DNA of 64,000 nucleotides, from positions 1-64,000 of the forward strand of contig NZ_JOPG01000010.1 in assembly GCF_002153605.1 (NCBI RefSeq). The letters are read 5' to 3'. The notes below the pieces were generated by a model, which was not told the DNA's origin, searched no databases, and saw nothing but the letters and a program-made list of their open reading frames with translations. This document shows, piece after piece, positions 61,191 through 64,000 of this stretch (position 1 is its first letter; each line of letters begins with the position of its first letter). Source of the stretch: Acetobacter malorum. Its GTDB lineage: Bacteria > Pseudomonadota > Alphaproteobacteria > Acetobacterales > Acetobacteraceae. Made by a program: the position numbers and the translations under genes.

Positions 61191-61939
61191 TCGCGGACCG
61201 AGCGCGGCAGGCGGGTACGGTTCCGCAGCCAGATCACACCCAGCAGATCGCGAATGCCAACCAGAGCGCGGTTGAAATTGGTATATTTGGACTGCCCATG
61301 CAGGCGCGGGCGATGTTTGACCGGGTGGCACAGCAGCGGCACGCCGTAAGACGCAAACAACGCAGGCAGGAAGCGATGCAGGCCTTCAAACTGAGGCAGC
61401 TTTAAAAACGCATCGCGCTGGAAGAGTTTGATTGGCGCACCCGTGTCCGGGCATTCATCCCGCAACAGGCGGCGGCGCAGACCATTGGCAAACCGGGTTG
61501 CAAACCGGCGGGACCAACCATCTTTCCGCTTTTTCCGCACACCCACGACAAGCGGCGGGATGCCGTTGGCGGAACGGGCCAGCCGCAGCAGGTCGATCAG
61601 TTCACGCGGGTCGTCCTGACCATCACCATCAATGGTGGCAATCCACTCACCACGGGCAGCAGTAATGCCTGTGCGCAGGGCAGCGGACTTTCCGCAACAA
61701 TGGTCATGGGAGAGAACGCGGAGGCCGGGAAGGACATCGGCCCGCATTTTCTGGAGGACGGCTACGGTATCATCCCGGCTGCCATCATCCACAAAAACAA
61801 CTTCAGTTTCTGGCAGATGCTTGAGGGCTTCGGCCAGTTCCTGACAGACAAACGGGAGGTTATCCCGCTCATCCAGAACGGCAATCACAATGCTCAGAAC
61901 CGGAGCGTCACCACTCCGGGAGGAAGAGAGCGCGTTCAA
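61184..61939 (-). CDS. GT2 glycosyltransferase making polyprenyl-phosphate sugar
   Basis: A 251-residue GT2 enzyme resembling dolichol-phosphate mannose synthases. Landmarks are SIVIAVLDERDNLPFVCQEL at residues 16-35, VFVDDGSRDDT at 48-58 and the DxD-type ATIDGDGQDDP at 101-111. Unlike many relatives it has no C-terminal membrane helices. The product would be the lipid-linked sugar consumed by the ArnT-like enzyme directly downstream. The start is a TTG (61937-61939), 25 bp after the atpF stop; the ribosome site is weak. Confidence 0.88.
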   Translation of the reverse strand: MNALSSSRSGDAPVLSIVIAVLDERDNLPFVCQELAEALKHLPETEVVFVDDGSRDDTVAVLQKMRADVLPGLRVLSHDHCCGKSAALRTGITAARGEWIATIDGDGQDDPRELIDLLRLARSANGIPPLVVGVRKKRKDGWSRRFATRFANGLRRRLLRDECPDTGAPIKLFQRDAFLKLPQFEGLHRFLPALFASYGVPLLCHPVKHRPRLHGQSKYTNFNRALVGIRDLLGVIWLRNRTRLPRSVREC

Positions 61940-61964
61940 GCCAGATCAATCAGCAAACGCGCGC

Positions 61965-62468
61965 TCAGGCTGCGTGACGCGCAAGAGCGGTCGGCAGGTT
62001 TGCAATGGCCTGATCAACCAGAGCTTCTGCCTTCTGCTGGTCCAGAGACTGACCCAGCACACCCCGTGCGGCTTCAACAGCCACATCAACAGCGGCCTGA
62101 CGCACTTCCTTGATTGCTGCGCGTTCTACGGCAGCAATCCGGTCCCGTGCCATCTGCTCATGACGCTGCACGGCAGCTTCTGCTTCTGCGCGAGCTTTTT
62201 CAGCCAGTTCCGCAGCATGCTGCAGAGACTGCTCAACCATAGTTTTGGCTTCAACCAGAGCCTGCTCACGCTCACGCGTGGCATCTTCCAGCATCTGCTC
62301 GGCTTCCCGACGGAGCTGGGCTGATTCGTCCAGTTCCTGCCGGATGCGGGCTGCACGGCTATCCAGGATAGTCGCGATAGGAGCCCAGACCTTGCGGCCA
62401 AAGAAGATGAAAAACAGAACGAAGGAAACAGCGACCCAGAAACCTGCTTCGTGAAAAATGCCAGACAT
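61965..62468 (-). CDS. atpF: ATP synthase F0 subunit b
   Basis: A 167-residue peripheral-stalk subunit. One N-terminal membrane helix (about 8-26, FWVAVSFVLFFIFFGRKVW) leads into a long charged coiled coil (EQMLEDATREREQALVEAK and so on). Length and layout are typical. It follows the b' gene by 24 bp. The F1 genes are not here, consistent with alphaproteobacteria, where F0 and F1 operons are separate. Confidence 0.95.
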   Translation of the reverse strand: MSGIFHEAGFWVAVSFVLFFIFFGRKVWAPIATILDSRAARIRQELDESAQLRREAEQMLEDATREREQALVEAKTMVEQSLQHAAELAEKARAEAEAAVQRHEQMARDRIAAVERAAIKEVRQAAVDVAVEAARGVLGQSLDQQKAEALVDQAIANLPTALARHAA

Positions 62469-62492
62469 GACTATAAGTTCTCCCGGAGCCGG

Positions 62493-63092
62493 TCAGATAT
62501 TCTGGTGCGCGATCGCGCCGTCAACCTTCTGCGCCACAAGCTGGGCGTCGGGTGCGACACCTGTCAGGCGGGAAACGAGCGCCTGCGTGGTATCAGCAGC
62601 AATTTCTTTGAGCGTACCGAAAGCCTGAGCTTTTTCGGCAGCAATACGTTTTTCAGCGTCAGCAATTTCAGCTGAAAGACGGGCATTGATTTCTGCCAGC
62701 TTCTGATCTGCAGCCTGCTGTTCAGCGTCCAGCGTTTTCTGCAGATTGGCCTGAGCTTCAGCCATGGCATCTTTACGCGCCTGCTGGAGTTCCGCCACCG
62801 CTTTGTCTGCATCCTGTTTTGCAGAGCGCGCAACATCAAGGTCACCCGAGATACGCTTACTCCGGTCTTCCAGAACGCGGCCAACGCGCGGCAGCATTAC
62901 CTGGCTCAGCACCAGGTAAAAGCCCAGGAAGATCACAGCACCCCAGATTACCTGACCGGTAACCAGGGGGTTGTGAAAATCAAGCTGAGGCATCCCTGCG
63001 GCGTATGCACCAGGTGCAGCCATTACCAGAAGAGACACGCCGGATACCGTAGCGAGTAAACCGGCACGGACAATCTTCATCATGACACCCAC
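62493..63092 (-). CDS. ATP synthase F0 subunit b'
   Basis: A 199-residue second b-type stalk subunit, as found in photosynthetic and other alphaproteobacteria. The coding sequence starts with GTG, placed 7 nt after GGGAGG, and the first 33 residues resemble a cleavable signal peptide (KIVRAGLLATVSGVSLLVMAAPGAYA). The usual membrane helix follows (VTGQVIWGAVIFLGFYLVLSQVMLP, about 43-68), then the coiled coil. It stands between atpE and atpF. Confidence 0.92.
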   Translation of the reverse strand: MGVMMKIVRAGLLATVSGVSLLVMAAPGAYAAGMPQLDFHNPLVTGQVIWGAVIFLGFYLVLSQVMLPRVGRVLEDRSKRISGDLDVARSAKQDADKAVAELQQARKDAMAEAQANLQKTLDAEQQAADQKLAEINARLSAEIADAEKRIAAEKAQAFGTLKEIAADTTQALVSRLTGVAPDAQLVAQKVDGAIAHQNI

Positions 63093-63121
63093 AGGAAGGC
63101 CTCCCTTTTCCTACCGTTTTA

Positions 63122-63346
63122 TCAGACGAACAGGATCAGGAACGCGATGAGAAGCGCGAACAGCGCGATAGCTTCTGTCAGCGCGAAGCCCAGCATGCCC
63201 AGACCGAACACGTGCGGACGAGATGCGGGGTTGCGAGCAATGCTGCTCACCAGCGTTGAAAAGATGTTGCCGAGGCCGATACCAACGCCGGCGAGGGCGA
63301 TTACGGCGATACCTGCACCGATTTCCCGGGCTGCAGCGATGTCCAT
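63122..63346 (-). CDS. atpE: ATP synthase F0 subunit c
   Basis: A 74-residue proteolipid forming the rotor ring. Two helices flank the polar loop [14 protein letters not shown] with the conserved Arg-Asn-Pro. The proton-binding acid is the Glu in [14 protein letters not shown]. The frame reaches a GTG at 63355, but AAGGAAG is best placed for the ATG at 63346, which also gives the usual length. It sits between atpB and the b' gene. Confidence 0.95.
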   Translation of the reverse strand: MDIAAAREIGAGIAVIALAGVGIGLGNIFSTLVSSIARNPASRPHVFGLGMLGFALTEAIALFALLIAFLILFV

Positions 63347-63399
63347 ATCAGTCACTTCCTTGTTAAAAAGTACAGTTCAAACGAAACGGGCAAAGCAGC

Positions 63400-64000
63400 T
63401 CAGTGAGCCACGGCCTCCCGCAGGTAGATGCACGTCAGAATGGCAAACACATAGGCCTGCAGCACACCAACAAGCAACTCAAGAGCCACCAGCGCCATGT
63501 TAATGGCAATAGGCCCTATCGCAAACACATCACCCACCACACCAAAACCGGCGAGCATGATGACGAAGCTTGCGAAAATATCGAACATGACGTGTCCGGC
63601 GACCATGTTTGCAAACAGTCGGATGGACAGGCTCACGGGGCGAGAGAGAAAGGACAGGATCTCAATCGGGATCAGCAGCGGCGCGAGGAACATGCTGGCA
63701 CCAGCCGGCATGAAGTGCGCAAAGAAGCGGAACCCCTGCACCTTGAGCGACACGATCACCGTCAGCAGGAACACCATCACGGCAAGGCCGAGGGTCACTG
63801 CAATGTGGCTGGTGAAGGTGAAGGAGAAAGGCAGCAGGCCGATATAGTTCCCGGCCAGAATGAAGAAGAACAGCGTGAAGATGAACGGGAAGAACGCCGT
63901 GCCTTCCGGCCCGATGGTGTCCACCGCCATGCTGTGAATGAATTCGTAGCACACCTCGGCAGCAGCCTGGAAACGACCAGGCACCACAGCAGCAGGGCGC
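63400..64000 (-). CDS. atpB: ATP synthase F0 subunit a (partial, runs off right edge)
   Basis: The C-terminal 200 residues of subunit a are in the window; the N-terminus lies beyond 64000. Landmarks are the RFQAAAEVCYEFI segment, the stator-arginine helix SLSIRLFANMVAGHVM and the last helix LVGVLQAYVFAILTCIYLREAV. The Arg in SIRLFAN is essential for proton transfer to subunit c. It is the first visible gene of the F0 unit atpB-atpE-b'-atpF. Confidence 0.95.
   Translation of the reverse strand, partial: RPAAVVPGRFQAAAEVCYEFIHSMAVDTIGPEGTAFFPFIFTLFFFILAGNYIGLLPFSFTFTSHIAVTLGLAVMVFLLTVIVSLKVQGFRFFAHFMPAGASMFLAPLLIPIEILSFLSRPVSLSIRLFANMVAGHVMFDIFASFVIMLAGFGVVGDVFAIGPIAINMALVALELLVGVLQAYVFAILTCIYLREAVAH

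Noticed and set aside
1-64000. CRISPR arrays, prophage, rRNA genes or a replication origin
   Set aside because: No regularly spaced repeats, no cluster of phage genes, no rRNA-like sequence and no DnaA-box cluster were seen in reading the window.

Overview
The window looks like a stretch of chromosome from an acetic acid bacterium (Acetobacteraceae, most likely Acetobacter or a close relative). This is inferred from several things. The F0 ATP synthase genes run a-c-b'-b. A tandem glycine riboswitch sits before gcvT-gcvH-gcvP. GyrA carries the Ala variant found in many alphaproteobacteria. The MlaE-type permease has an N-terminal STAS-like extension. The GC-rich coding style and frequent GTG/TTG starts with clear Shine-Dalgarno sequences also fit. 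No species can be named from the sequence alone. Most of the window is housekeeping DNA.

Layout. 1-9.9 kb: a sugar-nucleotide epimerase, DUF192 and metallo-hydrolase genes (minus); a host-attachment-like protein; an XdhC / MobA-like pair; RidA; a secreted CHAP-domain protein; a DUF1348 protein, a TetR regulator, a membrane phosphoesterase and an HSL-type esterase. 9.9-14.8 kb: the glycine cleavage operon gcvT-gcvH-gcvP under a two-aptamer glycine riboswitch. 14.8-18.8 kb: speD-speE for spermidine, with a structured leader, and a large exported repeat protein. 18.9-20.3 kb: a His-rich lipoprotein, a LysR regulator and tRNA-Lys. 20.6-24.6 kb: gyrA-coaD-cyclophilin. 24.8-30.3 kb: a Pmp3-like peptide, then truB-rpsO-pnp-flavin oxidoreductase. 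30.4-34 kb: an Mla-type lipid ABC transporter.

34-46.2 kb is the most unusual part. It is a minus-strand cluster with a type I secretion ATPase and membrane-fusion protein, a Sel1-repeat protein, a three-module glycosyltransferase, a protein with a hydrophobic-W (ChW)-like segment and an acidic/AT-hook tail, and a second glycosyltransferase with a histone-H1-like tail. A CobW-like fragment lies upstream. No secreted substrate or TolC partner is in the window. I read it as a candidate system for glycosylating and exporting a surface protein; this is inference.

46.2-54 kb: metH, a Na/Pi cotransporter family protein, a small hypothetical protein, cvpA and purF. 54-58 kb: pqiA-pqiB-pqiC, a second MCE lipid-transport system. 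58.2-59.5 kb: tRNA-Thr followed by two decayed IS5-family transposase remnants in opposite orientation, with an AT-rich orphan membrane-protein gene between them. 59.5-64 kb: two lipid-linked-sugar glycosyltransferases directly downstream of the F0 ATP synthase genes; atpB runs off the right edge.
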